A stretch of DNA of 54,970 bases, taken from positions 1 through 54,970 of the forward strand of contig NZ_BAFS01000014.1 of NCBI RefSeq assembly GCF_000308415.1, in the 5' to 3' direction. A model generated the notes under the pieces. The model was not told where the DNA came from and did not search any database. It worked only from the letters and a program-made list of their open reading frames with translations. Within the stretch, counting starts at the first letter, position 1; each line of letters opens with the position of its first letter. Positions 1 to 8,977 of this stretch are shown in pieces. The DNA comes from Nocardia asiatica NBRC 100129. GTDB taxonomy: Bacteria > Actinomycetota > Actinomycetes > Mycobacteriales > Mycobacteriaceae. A program made the position numbers and the translations under genes.

Positions 1-456
1 CCCGTCCTGATCGTCGTGGCACTGGTGCTGGTCGTCGTACAGCCGCGGCTGGCGAGCTGGGTCAAGCGCCGCAGGGAGAACGACGGCGCGCCTGTTCCGG
101 AGCACGGCGGCCCCATCCTGTTCGTCGCGATCTACGCCGCGGGCGTCTACGGCGGGTACTTCGGCGCCGCCCAAGGCGTGCTGCTGATCGGGTTGCTCGG
201 CGTTTTCGTGCACGACGACATCCAGCGCCTCAACGGTGTGAAGAACGCGCTGGCCCTGATCGTGAACGCGGTCTCGGCGCTGATCTTCATCGTCGTGGCG
301 GAGGTGGACTGGCAGGCTGTCGTGCTGATCGCCCTGGGCTCGATCCTCGGCGGACAGCTCGGCGCACGGCTGGGCAGGCGGATGCCGCCGACTCTGCTTC
401 GGGCCGTCATCGTCGTGGTCGGCCTCATCGCGGTGATCCGCTTGGTGACGTCGTAG
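1..456 (+). CDS. TauE/SafE family sulfite/anion permease, C-terminal part
   Basis: The reading frame is open from base 1 to a TAG at 454-456, so only the last 151 codons of the gene are present. The visible part has several hydrophobic helices. A conserved-looking G/Y-rich stretch (AAGVYGGYFGAAQGVLL, about residues 38-54 of the fragment) and the later GGQLGARLGRRM segment are typical of the second half of TauE/SafE permeases. Members move sulfite, sulfoacetate or similar small anions across the inner membrane. The true start lies outside the window; the GTG at 16 is only an internal codon. Substrate cannot be judged. Confidence 0.8.
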   Translation, partial: PVLIVVALVLVVVQPRLASWVKRRRENDGAPVPEHGGPILFVAIYAAGVYGGYFGAAQGVLLIGLLGVFVHDDIQRLNGVKNALALIVNAVSALIFIVVAEVDWQAVVLIALGSILGGQLGARLGRRMPPTLLRAVIVVVGLIAVIRLVTS

Positions 457-677
457 CAGGCTGCCCGATGGCATCGTTGACGCTGCCGTACCGGCGTCAC
501 CGAGGCTTCGAGCCGTTGCGGCGAAGCGTCCGCTGTGGTCGATGCGACACAGCGTCGGCCCGGCCTATGACGAGGAACGGCTACGGCGGCTGCCGGGCGC
601 CGAGGTGCTGCCGCCGGAATCTCAGGGTCGGATGTCAGTCCTCAGGCTGACGACGGCCGCCCGGCGCGGGGCTCAGG

Positions 678-2306
678 ATGAGAGCCGTGCCTAGCTGGAA
701 GATCGTCATCGTCGCCGCCCTCGCCGCGCTGCTGCCCGCGACGAGCGGCTGTGGCGGGCCGCCGAGCCGACACGAATCGGCGGTCGCGGACCTGGTCGCG
801 CAGGCCGACGCGGCACCGACGCCGCGGCTGGACTGGGCGCCTTGCGTGGACCCGAAGCTGAACAGGTTCCACTGCGCGACCGCGCGGGTGCCGGTGGACT
901 ACGCGCACCCGGACGGCCCGGCCCTCGAGCTGGCGTTGGTGCGTCAGGAGGCCACCGACCCGCAGCGGCGCATCGGCACGCTGTTCTCCGCCGTCGGCGG
1001 TCCGGGCGGTTCGGGGCTGCGCTGGGCGGCGGAGGGGGAACTGCTCGGTGGCGAACTCGCGCGCCGCTTCGATGTGATCACCTTCGACCAGCGGGGCGTC
1101 GGCCGCAGCGGCCAGGTGCGCTGTTTCGCGGACGCCGAACAGCAGCGCCGGTTCTGGTCCGGCACGGTGCTGCCGCCGGTGGGTCCCGAGCAGGAGCGCG
1201 CGGCCGACACCGCGAGCCGCGAGCTGGCCGCCGGTTGCGCGGCGCACGGCGGCGCGTTGCTCGGGCACCTGACCACCGTCGACGCCGCGCGTGACCTGGA
1301 CCTGCTGCGCCGAGCCGTCGGCGATCCGCGACTGACCTACGAAGGCGGGTCCTACGCGAGCTATCTGGGGCAGGTGTACGGAGCGCTGTTCGGTGATCGG
1401 GTACGGGCGCTGCACCTGGCCTCGATGATCGACCCGAACGCCTACACCAACGACACGCGAAGCGCCATCGAGAGCGCCGCGGCCGGGACCGAAGAGGTCT
1501 TCGACGAATTCTTGCGGTTGTGCGCGGACGCGGGCCGGACGGGTTGCGCGTTCGCCGCCCAGCCGGGCGGCAACGACGCCATGGCGCAGGGCGGCGCCGG
1601 CGATCCGGTCCGCCCCGCCGATCTTCGGGCGCGCAACGACGCTGTGCTGCAACGTCTTCGCGCGGCGCCCCTGGTGGTGGGGACCGGCGAGCGGGCGCGA
1701 ACGGTCACCTACGCCGAGGCGCTCTCGTCGCACGCGCTGCTGCTGTACGACCCGGAGCAGGGTTGGCCCGCCCTGGCCCGGCTGCTCGCCGAGCTGGAGC
1801 GCGGACCGGCGGGTGACCCTGTCGCCGTGGGACAGATCCTCGCGGCCACCGAGCAGCCGTACGATTTCCTCGACTCGTTCATCGCGATCTCCTGCGCCGA
1901 CAACGCCTTTCCGCGTGACTCCGGCCAATGGCCCGCGATGGCAGGGGATCTGGCGAAGGTCAGCCCGACCTACGGCGCGTTCTGGCTGTCGCTGCGCCAG
2001 CCCTGCGCGTCCTGGTCGTCCCCGCCGGAGGGATACGTCCAGCGGTACACCGGGCCGTGGATCCTGCGGTCGGACACCCCGGCTCTGCTGGTCAACAACC
2101 GATTCGACCCGGTGACCCCGCTGCGCGACGCTCGGCGCGCACAGCAGGAACTGGTGAATGCCCGGCTGGTCGTCGTCGAGGACGGTTACGGGCACACGCC
2201 GCTCAACGACTGCACCCGGAAGCTGCGCGAGCGCTATCTCGTCGACTTGCAGCTACCGGCCCCCGGGGCGACCTGCCGCCCGGACGAGCTGCCGTTCGGT
2301 CGATAG
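678..2306 (+). CDS. TAP-like alpha/beta hydrolase, secreted lipoprotein peptidase
   Basis: A 542-residue protein of the tripeptidyl-aminopeptidase/SlpD type (peptidase family S33; related to mycobacterial Hip1-like proteins). The N-terminus is a lipoprotein signal: a charged start, a hydrophobic core, and a lipobox ATSGC with the lipidated Cys at 25. The oxyanion segment GGPGGSG lies at 107-113. The predicted triad is Ser225 in the GGSY elbow, Asp478 in NNRFDPVTP and His506 in GYGHTPL. It probably trims peptides or esters at the outer face of the membrane. The ATG at 678 was chosen because the signal peptide begins there. The 221 bases before it contain no gene I can support. Confidence 0.85.
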   Translation: MRAVPSWKIVIVAALAALLPATSGCGGPPSRHESAVADLVAQADAAPTPRLDWAPCVDPKLNRFHCATARVPVDYAHPDGPALELALVRQEATDPQRRIGTLFSAVGGPGGSGLRWAAEGELLGGELARRFDVITFDQRGVGRSGQVRCFADAEQQRRFWSGTVLPPVGPEQERAADTASRELAAGCAAHGGALLGHLTTVDAARDLDLLRRAVGDPRLTYEGGSYASYLGQVYGALFGDRVRALHLASMIDPNAYTNDTRSAIESAAAGTEEVFDEFLRLCADAGRTGCAFAAQPGGNDAMAQGGAGDPVRPADLRARNDAVLQRLRAAPLVVGTGERARTVTYAEALSSHALLLYDPEQGWPALARLLAELERGPAGDPVAVGQILAATEQPYDFLDSFIAISCADNAFPRDSGQWPAMAGDLAKVSPTYGAFWLSLRQPCASWSSPPEGYVQRYTGPWILRSDTPALLVNNRFDPVTPLRDARRAQQELVNARLVVVEDGYGHTPLNDCTRKLRERYLVDLQLPAPGATCRPDELPFGR

Positions 2307-2382
2307 CAAAAACGGATATCTGTTCACAAAACGGGAATACCGGTAATCTGCGCACGCTAAGCCTGATGATGGAAGGTGACCG

Positions 2383-4002
2383 GTGCGTAGACGTGCCTTG
2401 TTCAAGGCGGCGGGCACGGCCGCCCTGCTCGGTGCTGTGGGAACGACGGCGGGGACGAGCGTGGCGTCAGCCGACCCGGTTTGGGAGGGTTTGTTCCGCA
2501 CCTGGGTGCCGGAGATCTTCGCCCCGATCCCCGATCCGCCGGAGCACTCGCCCGCGATCGTCGTCGGCTCCGGCTTCGGCGCCGCGGTGTCCGCGCTGCG
2601 CCTGGCCGAGGCCGGGATCGCCACCACGGTGCTGGAACGCGGTTCACGCTGGCCGAACGACCCGTGGCGGGAGATCTTCACCGGCGACGACCTGCCCGAC
2701 GGCCGCGGCTTCTGGCACCGCACCCAGTTCACCGGCGTCACCAAGGTGCCCATGCAGTTCGCCAGTTTCGGCGGCGTGCTGGACTGCACCGAGTACCCGG
2801 GCATCGATGTCTGGCGCGCGGCCGCGGTCGGCGGCGGTTCGGTGATCTTCAGTGGAGCCATGATCGCGCCGCAGCGCCGCTTCTTCGATCACGTCTTCGG
2901 CGGCACCGTCGACTACGGCGAGATGGAACGCGTCTACTACCCGCGCGTGCGGGACATGCTGCGGTTGAGCCCGATGCCGGCGGACATCTACAACTCCTCC
3001 CCGTTCGCGCATTCCCGCGCCTGGGACGACCAAGTTCGCAAGGCCGGCTACCAACCGCAGGCGAACGACTCGATCTTCAACTGGGACATCCTGCGCGGCG
3101 AACTCGCCGGCGCGACAAGGGCTTCGGCCACCGCGGCCAGGAGCAACCTGGGCAACTCCAACGGCGCGAAGTTCGACTTGAACCAGAACTACTTGGCGTA
3201 TGCGCAGGGCACCGGCCGGTGCGGGGTCTTCCCCGGCCACCGGGTGGACGCCATCGCGCAGGAGTCCGGCGGCCGCTACGCGGTCACCGTGGCGAAGCTG
3301 TCGCCGACCGGCGCGGTACTCGGTACCCGCACCCTCACCTGTGATCGGCTCTTCCTCGGCGCGGGCTCGATCGGCACCTCCGAACTGCTGGTGCGCGCCC
3401 AGGCCACCGGCGCCTTGCCGAACCTGAACGAACATGTCGGCGACGGCTGGGGCACCAACGGTGACGTGGTGCTCGCCCGGGGCGCCAGCGCGCTGGCCGG
3501 TCACGGCCAAGGCGTGCCGAGCGCGAGCCGGATCTTCGACGAGTCCGGCGTGCCGCTGACCCTGGAGAGCTGGTACATCCCGGGGATCCCGTTCGAGACC
3601 GGCGCGCTCGCCTCGCTCGGCATGGTGCTCGACCCGGCCCGCACCCGGTTCGGCTACGACCGGGCCACCAACCGGGTCGGGCTGAGCTGGTCGACCAGGA
3701 ACCGGGACGACACCGTGGCCGCGGCAAGGGCGGTCGATCGCCGGATCGCCGAACGAGCGGACGCCCTGGTCGAATACAGCGCTCTCGGCTATGACGCGAA
3801 CGCGCTGTTCACCGCGCATCCGCTCGGGGGAGCGGTGCTGGGTCGGGCCACCGACGGCCACGGCCGGGTGCACGGTCATCCCGGCCTCTACGTGATGGAC
3901 GGCGCCGCGATACCCGGCAGCACCGGAACGGTCAATCCGTCGCTCACCATCGCCGCGCTGGCCGAACGCAATATCGAGGCGATCGTTCGCGCCGGTCGCT
4001 GA
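2383..4002 (+). CDS. class I cholesterol oxidase (GMC oxidoreductase), Tat-exported
   Basis: The 539-residue protein starts with RRRALFKAAG and a hydrophobic run ending near ASA-DP (residue 30), a Tat signal, which fits export of a folded FAD enzyme. The Rossmann motif VGSGFGAAVSALRLAEAG is at 61-78, followed by the ribose-binding Glu in VLERG. The C-terminal active-site signatures of class I cholesterol oxidases are present: His479 in HPLGG and Asn518 in GTVNPSLTIAALAERN. The enzyme would oxidise and isomerise cholesterol or other 3-beta-hydroxysterols to the 4-en-3-one. The GTG start at 2383 is preceded by GGAAGG at 2371-2376. It stands alone, with no other sterol-degradation gene beside it. 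Confidence 0.9.
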   Translation: MRRRALFKAAGTAALLGAVGTTAGTSVASADPVWEGLFRTWVPEIFAPIPDPPEHSPAIVVGSGFGAAVSALRLAEAGIATTVLERGSRWPNDPWREIFTGDDLPDGRGFWHRTQFTGVTKVPMQFASFGGVLDCTEYPGIDVWRAAAVGGGSVIFSGAMIAPQRRFFDHVFGGTVDYGEMERVYYPRVRDMLRLSPMPADIYNSSPFAHSRAWDDQVRKAGYQPQANDSIFNWDILRGELAGATRASATAARSNLGNSNGAKFDLNQNYLAYAQGTGRCGVFPGHRVDAIAQESGGRYAVTVAKLSPTGAVLGTRTLTCDRLFLGAGSIGTSELLVRAQATGALPNLNEHVGDGWGTNGDVVLARGASALAGHGQGVPSASRIFDESGVPLTLESWYIPGIPFETGALASLGMVLDPARTRFGYDRATNRVGLSWSTRNRDDTVAAARAVDRRIAERADALVEYSALGYDANALFTAHPLGGAVLGRATDGHGRVHGHPGLYVMDGAAIPGSTGTVNPSLTIAALAERNIEAIVRAGR

Positions 4003-4174
4003 CCGATCGTTCGCCGGGTGAGCGGGTTCCTGGCCTTGGCCACGCCGGCCGAGGACTGGGGACAGCCGAGCCTGGTGTGATTTCGGCGCTGCTGCCGAGC
4101 TATCGCCAACCGTGCCGAGCATGCTTTCCGCGTACTAATGTCGGCGGCACCGTTCGGCGTCGAAGGGATCCGCA

Positions 4175-5050
4175 GTGTCCGCTCCCAGTCCCAGCTCGGG
4201 CATCGAGAAGTCGTCCGTCGACAGATACGGTCTGCGGGAACCGCAACAGTCGCAGGATTATCCGCGCAAGCCGCCGATGCTGTGGACCGATTTCGTGATG
4301 CTCGCGCTGGCCGTCGTCTCGGTGGCGCTGGTGGGCTGGATCACCTTCTTCCCGGTCTCCGGGCGCACCTATCAGGTGATCGTGGTCGTGGACTGGGCGC
4401 TGTGCGCGGTGTTCGCGGCCGAGTTCCTGTGGCGTTGGCGCCGCGCGGGTTGGCCGTGGACCTTCCCGTTCGTCTACTGGTACGAGGTCGTCGGCATGAT
4501 CCCGGTGACCAGCCCGTTCTTCCGCGGCTTCCGGCTGTTGCGGATCGTGGTGATCGTCGTGCGGCTCGCCCGGGTCGCCGACCGCCTGTTCGGGGACCGG
4601 GTGACGGCCGCCGTCGTGAACCGGTTCGTGGCGACCATCGTCGACACCATCCGCCGTCCGATGACGATCGCGGTGATGGACGAGGTGGCGCAGGTGCTGC
4701 GCACCGGGCACTACACCCGCAATATCGCGGCCGCTCTGGAGGAGAACCGCGCCGAGCTGGACGAGATGATCCTGGAGTTGATCAAGAAGGACCCGCAGGC
4801 GGGCCGGGTGCGCTACATCCCGTTCCACGACGAGATCATCCGGCTGATCGCCGACACCAGCTTCCGCATCGTGTTCCAGGTGCTGGAAGATCCGCGCACC
4901 GACGAACTCGTCTCGGATATGTTGCGGGAGAACATCGATCAGATCCGTGACGCGGTCCGCGACGGTGTCCGGGTGCCGCCGTCCGCGTACGGCCGCACGC
5001 CCGACGAGGACTGCGTGCGGCAGCGCGTCAATCGGCTACCGCGTGCCTGA
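4175..5050 (+). CDS. voltage-sensor-domain membrane protein without a pore
   Basis: The 291-residue protein has four N-terminal membrane segments (about 37-57, 65-86, 97-112 and 116-138). The fourth is S4-like, with Arg at 117, 120, 123, 130, 133 and 137. S2 carries Asp73 and Glu83, the usual counter-charges. No P-loop or S5-S6 follows; instead there is a polar, mostly helical C-terminal half of about 150 residues. This matches proteins often annotated 'ion transporter' in actinobacteria, but it looks like a voltage sensor attached to a cytoplasmic domain. GTG at 4175 has GAAGGGA at 4162-4168 upstream. The last 23 bases overlap the convergent LtrA gene. Function is inference. Confidence 0.65.
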   Translation: MSAPSPSSGIEKSSVDRYGLREPQQSQDYPRKPPMLWTDFVMLALAVVSVALVGWITFFPVSGRTYQVIVVVDWALCAVFAAEFLWRWRRAGWPWTFPFVYWYEVVGMIPVTSPFFRGFRLLRIVVIVVRLARVADRLFGDRVTAAVVNRFVATIVDTIRRPMTIAVMDEVAQVLRTGHYTRNIAAALEENRAELDEMILELIKKDPQAGRVRYIPFHDEIIRLIADTSFRIVFQVLEDPRTDELVSDMLRENIDQIRDAVRDGVRVPPSAYGRTPDEDCVRQRVNRLPRA

Positions 5051-6239
5051 TCGCGTCCCGCGGCTGCGCCAAACGCACGGTCTCCCAAGTGATCAGCGCG
5101 ACCAGCACCAGGCACAGCAGCGCCAGCGACGCCAGTGCGGGCAGGGCGCACGCCACCGGGATGAGCGCCAGCAGCACCACCACGGCGATGACCCGCGGCA
5201 CCGTGACGGCGCCCGTGGCGAAGTGCTTGAACCCGATCAGGGCGATCAGATACAGCGCGACGCCGCCGTAGAGGGCGTAGAGCGGAATCCCGTACAGCGC
5301 GTCCTTCAGGGTGTGCTCCGCGGAGTCCCCGACGTAGTAGAGAACCTTCTTCAGCCCCAGCGATAGCGCGATGATCCCGACGATCATCGGGAAGTGCCAG
5401 AAGGTGTAGGAACCCTGCGCGATCTTGATCTGCCGCCTGCCTTCGGCATGGACGAGTTCGTGCTCCACCGCCAAGGCCGCGACGTCGAAGTACGCCCACC
5501 ACAGCAGACCGGAGACGGCGAGACCGAGCAGCGAGGCGAGCGCGATCGGCCAGGAGATCGGCAGCCCGGCCACCCCGATGCCGATCGAGACGATCGATTC
5601 ACCGAGCGCGACGATGATGATCAGCCCGTAGCGCTCGATGAAATGCCTGGCCGAATTCAGCCGCCAATCGGTACCGGCGAACAGCGTCCACAGGTAGTCG
5701 CCCGCGATCGCGGCGATCCACAGCGCGATCTGCACCCTGCCGGTGGTCAGCGCGGCGACGACCAGCAGCGTGGTGCCGAGGGTGATCGAACCGAGCGCCC
5801 AGCGCAGCAGCTGGTTGCGCAACTGTGGGTCCTCGGCGCTGGCCAGCCAGAAGATTCCGAGGTGCACCAATCGCACGACCAGGTAGGCGATGGCGAAGAC
5901 CAGTGGCCCGAACCAGCCGCCCGGCGCGTCGTCGAACGCCTCCGGGATGGTGAGCGCGGCGAGGAACGCGCCGCCCATGGCCGCGAACATCGCGACGCGT
6001 GCGAAGCCCTCGTCGGCGCGGACCACGTTGCCCAGCCACGAGTAGGCGATCCACAGCCACCACATCACCGCGAGCACCAGCAGCGCGCGCAGCGCGTTCT
6101 TCGCGCTGGTCTCGTTCGCGACCAAGCCGGTGACCATGGTGAACGCGAAGACGAGCACCAGGTCGAAGAACAATTCGAGCTGGGTTACCGAGGCGCCTTC
6201 GGCCATCGGCTGGAACCGCACTCGTTTGGAACCGATCAT
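5028..6239 (-). CDS. low temperature requirement A (LtrA) family membrane protein
   Basis: With the ATG at 6239 the protein has 403 residues. The N-terminus runs VRFQP...VTQLELFFDLVLVFAFT, the LtrA family hallmark, and many hydrophobic helices fill the rest of the chain. HFIERYGLIIIVALGESIVS, the second strongly conserved LtrA block, is in the middle. The family is named after a Listeria gene needed for growth in the cold; its biochemical activity is unknown. An upstream in-frame start at 6314 would add 25 residues that look like non-coding translation, so 6239 is preferred. The 3' end overlaps the voltage-sensor gene by 23 bases, tail to tail. Confidence 0.85.
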   Translation of the reverse strand: MIGSKRVRFQPMAEGASVTQLELFFDLVLVFAFTMVTGLVANETSAKNALRALLVLAVMWWLWIAYSWLGNVVRADEGFARVAMFAAMGGAFLAALTIPEAFDDAPGGWFGPLVFAIAYLVVRLVHLGIFWLASAEDPQLRNQLLRWALGSITLGTTLLVVAALTTGRVQIALWIAAIAGDYLWTLFAGTDWRLNSARHFIERYGLIIIVALGESIVSIGIGVAGLPISWPIALASLLGLAVSGLLWWAYFDVAALAVEHELVHAEGRRQIKIAQGSYTFWHFPMIVGIIALSLGLKKVLYYVGDSAEHTLKDALYGIPLYALYGGVALYLIALIGFKHFATGAVTVPRVIAVVVLLALIPVACALPALASLALLCLVLVALITWETVRLAQPRDAIRHAVAD

Positions 6240-6324
6240 GCGCTCATCGTCGCACCCCGACCGGATCGGCGCCGGTTCGCTGCCGCGCTCGGCCGCCGAT
6301 TTCGCGCAGAGCACAGTGCCGCGG

Positions 6325-6783
6325 CTAGATGTGTTGATATGTCTCGCTCTCGGGGAACCGCTCGGCGAAATCGATGAAACACTCCACGACCACTTCGTTG
6401 GCCTTGCGGAAGGTGCGTTTGAGCAGAAACCCGGGAACCGGCAGGGGCAGATACAGCTCGACGTGGTACCAGACGTGCGTGCCGTCCACGCTGTCGGACA
6501 CCTCGAAAAAGCCGCCGCCCCGCACGCCCCGGGTGCTGTCGGCGACGATCCAGGAAGACCGGTCGTCGGTCCAATCGTATTCCAGTACTTGCAGATCCGA
6601 GCTGCCCAGCAGCTCCGCCGCGAGAAAGACGCGCCGCGGCCTGCGCCGTGCGTCGCGCGTGGCGACCCGCACGTCGCTGTAGGAGGACGACCATTCCGGA
6701 AGGGATTCCACCGCGGTCAGAGCGTCCATCACCTGTTCGGGATCGGTGTCGACGAAGAATCGGATATCCGTTTTGGTGCGCAT
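6325..6783 (-). CDS. SRPBCC (START-like) family protein
   Basis: A 152-residue protein with the pattern of a polyketide-cyclase/START-fold domain: an N-terminal strand with TDIRFFVDTDPEQVMDALTAVESLPEWS, a central beta sheet (WIVADSTRGVRGGGFFEVSD), and a C-terminal helix (FRKANEVVVECFIDFAERFP). This fold makes a hydrophobic pocket for lipids or aromatic ligands; actinobacteria carry many copies and most are uncharacterised. The ATG at 6783 has GGAGG six bases upstream. It lies 85 bases downstream of the LtrA start in the same orientation, so the two may share a transcript. No ligand can be proposed. Confidence 0.75.
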   Translation of the reverse strand: MRTKTDIRFFVDTDPEQVMDALTAVESLPEWSSSYSDVRVATRDARRRPRRVFLAAELLGSSDLQVLEYDWTDDRSSWIVADSTRGVRGGGFFEVSDSVDGTHVWYHVELYLPLPVPGFLLKRTFRKANEVVVECFIDFAERFPESETYQHI

Positions 6784-7035
6784 GGCATACCTCCGACCCC
6801 CGGATGGACAAGTCGGCCCGATTGTCTCCGCGTTTTGTCCGGTTCGTCAAATTGACTGTGGCGCGCGGTTTCTCGGCTAACCGGAAACGTGCCGTTATCT
6901 GGTCGAGATCGGCGATCGGCAACCTGGGGAACATCTTCCGGATGGAAGGAAGGGGCCGAGTGGGGCTCGCGCGCCTACGATCGGAGCCGAATGATCGTCG
7001 GTATCCGACGCCGTCGGTCCGGTCGGGAGGTTGTC

Positions 7036-7383
7036 ATGAAATACGCCGAACTGCTGGCGCAGACACGGGACGCGATCACGGTGCGCCGGGTATACGGCGA
7101 ACCCTATGAATCCGGCGGGGCGACGATCATTCCCGCCGCCTCGGTCGGGGGCGGTGGTGGTGGCGGCGGTGGTACCGGGAACGGTCCCGAGGGAGAGGGC
7201 GCGGGCGAAGGCGCGGCGTTCGGCGTGGGCGCCAAGCCCGTCGGCGCGTTCGTGCTGCGCGACGGGGAACTCACCTGGCACCCGGCCGTGGACGTCAACG
7301 CGATCATCGAATCCGCGAGCAGGGTGCTGATCGCCGCGATCCTGGCCTTCGCGCTGACCCGCTGCGCCAGGCGACGCGCCTGA
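7036..7383 (+). CDS. GerW/YtfJ family protein
   Basis: A 115-residue protein with a GerW-type core: VRRVYGEPYESGGATIIPAASV, a long Gly-rich linker (about 44-53), then GVGAKPVGAFVLRDGELTWHPAVDVN and a C-terminal hydrophobic helix ending in an Arg/Lys tail. In Bacillus the family (YtfJ/GerW) acts in spore germination, but members are widespread in non-sporulating actinobacteria, where their role is unknown. The ATG at 7036 was chosen over earlier in-frame codons because GGGAGG sits at 7025-7030. The C-terminal helix suggests membrane association. Confidence 0.8.
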   Translation: MKYAELLAQTRDAITVRRVYGEPYESGGATIIPAASVGGGGGGGGGTGNGPEGEGAGEGAAFGVGAKPVGAFVLRDGELTWHPAVDVNAIIESASRVLIAAILAFALTRCARRRA

Positions 7384-7414
7384 CCCGCGCGGTCGGACGT
7401 AGCTCGTCGGCTAG

Positions 7415-7457
7415 CGCCGGGCGCGAGCGAAGGCGCCGCCTCCGCTCGCACCCGGCG
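7415..7457. terminator. long GC-rich hairpin between convergent genes
   Basis: Arms 7415-7435 and 7437-7457 are inverted repeats matching at 19 of 21 positions, lying between the convergent GerW-like and DUF1918 genes. There is no T-tract, as is common for actinobacterial terminators. It could serve both directions. Confidence 0.6.
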
Positions 7458-7463
7458 AGACGT

Positions 7464-7655
7464 TCATTCCGACGCGGCGGGCTCCACGATCGCGTCGGGC
7501 CCTGGATACACCAGCGACTCGTGACCGTCGGCGAACCGCACCACGTACGGTGGCGTCCCGTCCGGTCCGCGGACCTCGATGATCTCGGCCAGGTGATCCA
7601 CTTCTCCCACCACATGCCCGTGCACGCAGAGTCGATCTCCTACATGTGCCATCAT
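7464..7655 (-). CDS. DUF1918 domain protein
   Basis: A 63-residue protein made up entirely of a DUF1918 domain: VGDRLCVHGHVVGEVDHLAEIIEVRG, then PPYVVRFADGHESLVYPGPDA. It resembles a small SH3-like beta barrel and is very common in actinobacteria next to unrelated genes. Its role is unknown. Two consecutive ATG codons (7655 and 7652) could start it. The 65 bases between it and the TetR gene carry nothing notable. Confidence 0.8.
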   Translation of the reverse strand: MMAHVGDRLCVHGHVVGEVDHLAEIIEVRGPDGTPPYVVRFADGHESLVYPGPDAIVEPAASE

Positions 7656-7720
7656 CGCCCCATTATCGAACGGCAGTGCTGCGCGTCACAACCACTCGCG
7701 GCAAGTGCGGCGGGTCCGGT

Positions 7721-8314
7721 TCAGTCCCGCGTGCCGATGACGCGCTCGACCGCGGTTTCGATCAATTCCTGGCTCTGCTCCTCGGTGAACACCTCGGGGA
7801 GCGTGAGCCGATCGACGATCAGCCAGTTCAACGCGAGGTAGAGCAGCAATACCGACTTCTCGTCGCCCGGCAGGCCGGCCTCCAGGTGATTGCGCACGTT
7901 GTACTCGATGTCCTCGCGCACCCGGGCGGTGAGCACCGCGCGCAACTCGGGCCGCCGCGTCGCCTCCAGGCGCAGTTCCAGCAGTGCCAGGTAGCCGGTG
8001 CGGAACGCCTCGATGCGTCCGACCGTCTCGCGCATCAACTCGATGATGTTGGCGCGGGTCTTCGGCCCCCCGGTCAGCTTGGCCACGGTGGCCTCACTCG
8101 GCTGTAGCCGCTCGTAGAAACGGCGGCCCGCCTGGGTCAGCAAGTCGTCGCGGTTGGCGAAGTAGTTCGATGCCGTGCCCGCCGGTACGGCGGCCTCCTT
8201 GTCCACCGCGCGGAAGGTCAGTCCGCGCGCGCCGTCGCGGGCGAGGACTTCGATCGCGGCGTCGACCAGCGCTTGCCGACGTTCCGGGTTGGTCCGCACT
8301 TGACACCACTCCAT
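7721..8314 (-). CDS. TetR family repressor
   Basis: With the ATG at 8314 the protein has 197 residues. The N-terminal helix-turn-helix is clear: RRQALVDAAIEVLARDGARGLTFRAVDKEAAVPAGTASNYFANRDDLL. The C-terminal ligand domain is all helical. An upstream in-frame start at 8353 would place coding sequence across the palindromic operator, so 8314 is preferred. It is divergent from two tandem DHFR/RibD-like reductases, with 58 bases between starts, and probably represses itself and them. The inducer is unknown. Confidence 0.85.
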   Translation of the reverse strand: MEWCQVRTNPERRQALVDAAIEVLARDGARGLTFRAVDKEAAVPAGTASNYFANRDDLLTQAGRRFYERLQPSEATVAKLTGGPKTRANIIELMRETVGRIEAFRTGYLALLELRLEATRRPELRAVLTARVREDIEYNVRNHLEAGLPGDEKSVLLLYLALNWLIVDRLTLPEVFTEEQSQELIETAVERVIGTRD

Positions 8315-8316
8315 TC

Positions 8317-8340
8317 GTAGTACTACTTTCAAATCACTAC
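8317..8340. promoter_or_regulatory. candidate TetR operator in the divergent promoter
   Basis: GTAGTACTAC at 8317-8326 is a perfect 10-base palindrome, and a further CACTAC lies at 8335-8340, so GTAGT and ACTAC half-sites face each other. It sits directly upstream of the TetR start and 32-56 bases before the first reductase. Confidence 0.5.
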
Positions 8341-8372
8341 ATGCAGAGTACAACGAGTTGGGCGGTAACGGT

Positions 8373-8948
8373 ATGCGAAAACTGGTCTACTACGTGGGCG
8401 TGTCGCTGGACGGCTACATCGCGGGCCCGGAGGGGCAGTACGACTTCTACCCGTGGGACGCCGAGATGACGGCCTGGAGCATCGGCGAATATCCCGAATT
8501 CATCCCCACTCATCTGCGTCAGGGCGTGGGCATGGCGGTGGACGAGCCGAACAAACGGTGCGACACCGTCGTGATGGGGCGCGGCACCTACGAGCCCGGC
8601 GTGGCCGATGGTGCGACCAGCCCGTACACGCACATGAAGCAGTACGTGGTGTCCAGCACGCTCGGCCGGATCGATGACCCGGCCGTCGAACTGGTCGAGC
8701 GCGATCCGCTCGGGCTCGTGCGGAGCCTGAAGCAGGCCGAAGGCGGGGACATCTGGCTCGCCGGCGGCGGCAAACTCGCGGCCGAGCTGCTCGGCGAGAT
8801 CGACGAGATGATCATCAAGAGCTATCCGGTCGTCGCGGGCAGCGGCATATCCGCGTTCTCCGGCGCGTTCCGGCCCACCTTGTTCGCCCCGGCGCGGCGC
8901 ACGGAGTTCGGCAACGGCGCGCAGGTCACCTGGTTCGAGCGGGCCTGA
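8373..8948 (+). CDS. dihydrofolate reductase / RibD C-terminal family reductase, copy A
   Basis: A 191-residue protein of the RibD_C/DHFR-like family: RKLVYYVGVSLDGYIAGPEG at the start, VMGRGTYEPG in the middle, and DIWLAGGGKLAAELL for NADPH binding. The C-terminus has the usual IKSYPVVAGSG. These enzymes reduce an unknown substrate with NADPH and are not true folate enzymes. The ATG at 8373 is favoured over a TTG at 8358. It is followed after 29 bases by a paralogue of identical length, so the two probably form one transcript under the divergent TetR. Confidence 0.85.
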   Translation: MRKLVYYVGVSLDGYIAGPEGQYDFYPWDAEMTAWSIGEYPEFIPTHLRQGVGMAVDEPNKRCDTVVMGRGTYEPGVADGATSPYTHMKQYVVSSTLGRIDDPAVELVERDPLGLVRSLKQAEGGDIWLAGGGKLAAELLGEIDEMIIKSYPVVAGSGISAFSGAFRPTLFAPARRTEFGNGAQVTWFERA

Positions 8949-8977
8949 CCCCGTCGTTGATTTCGAAAGGATTCCGC

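Noticed and set aside
642..2195. Long minus-strand frame opposite the alpha/beta hydrolase
   Set aside because: It mirrors a gene with complete catalytic motifs; the translation is Arg/Gly-rich with no domain.
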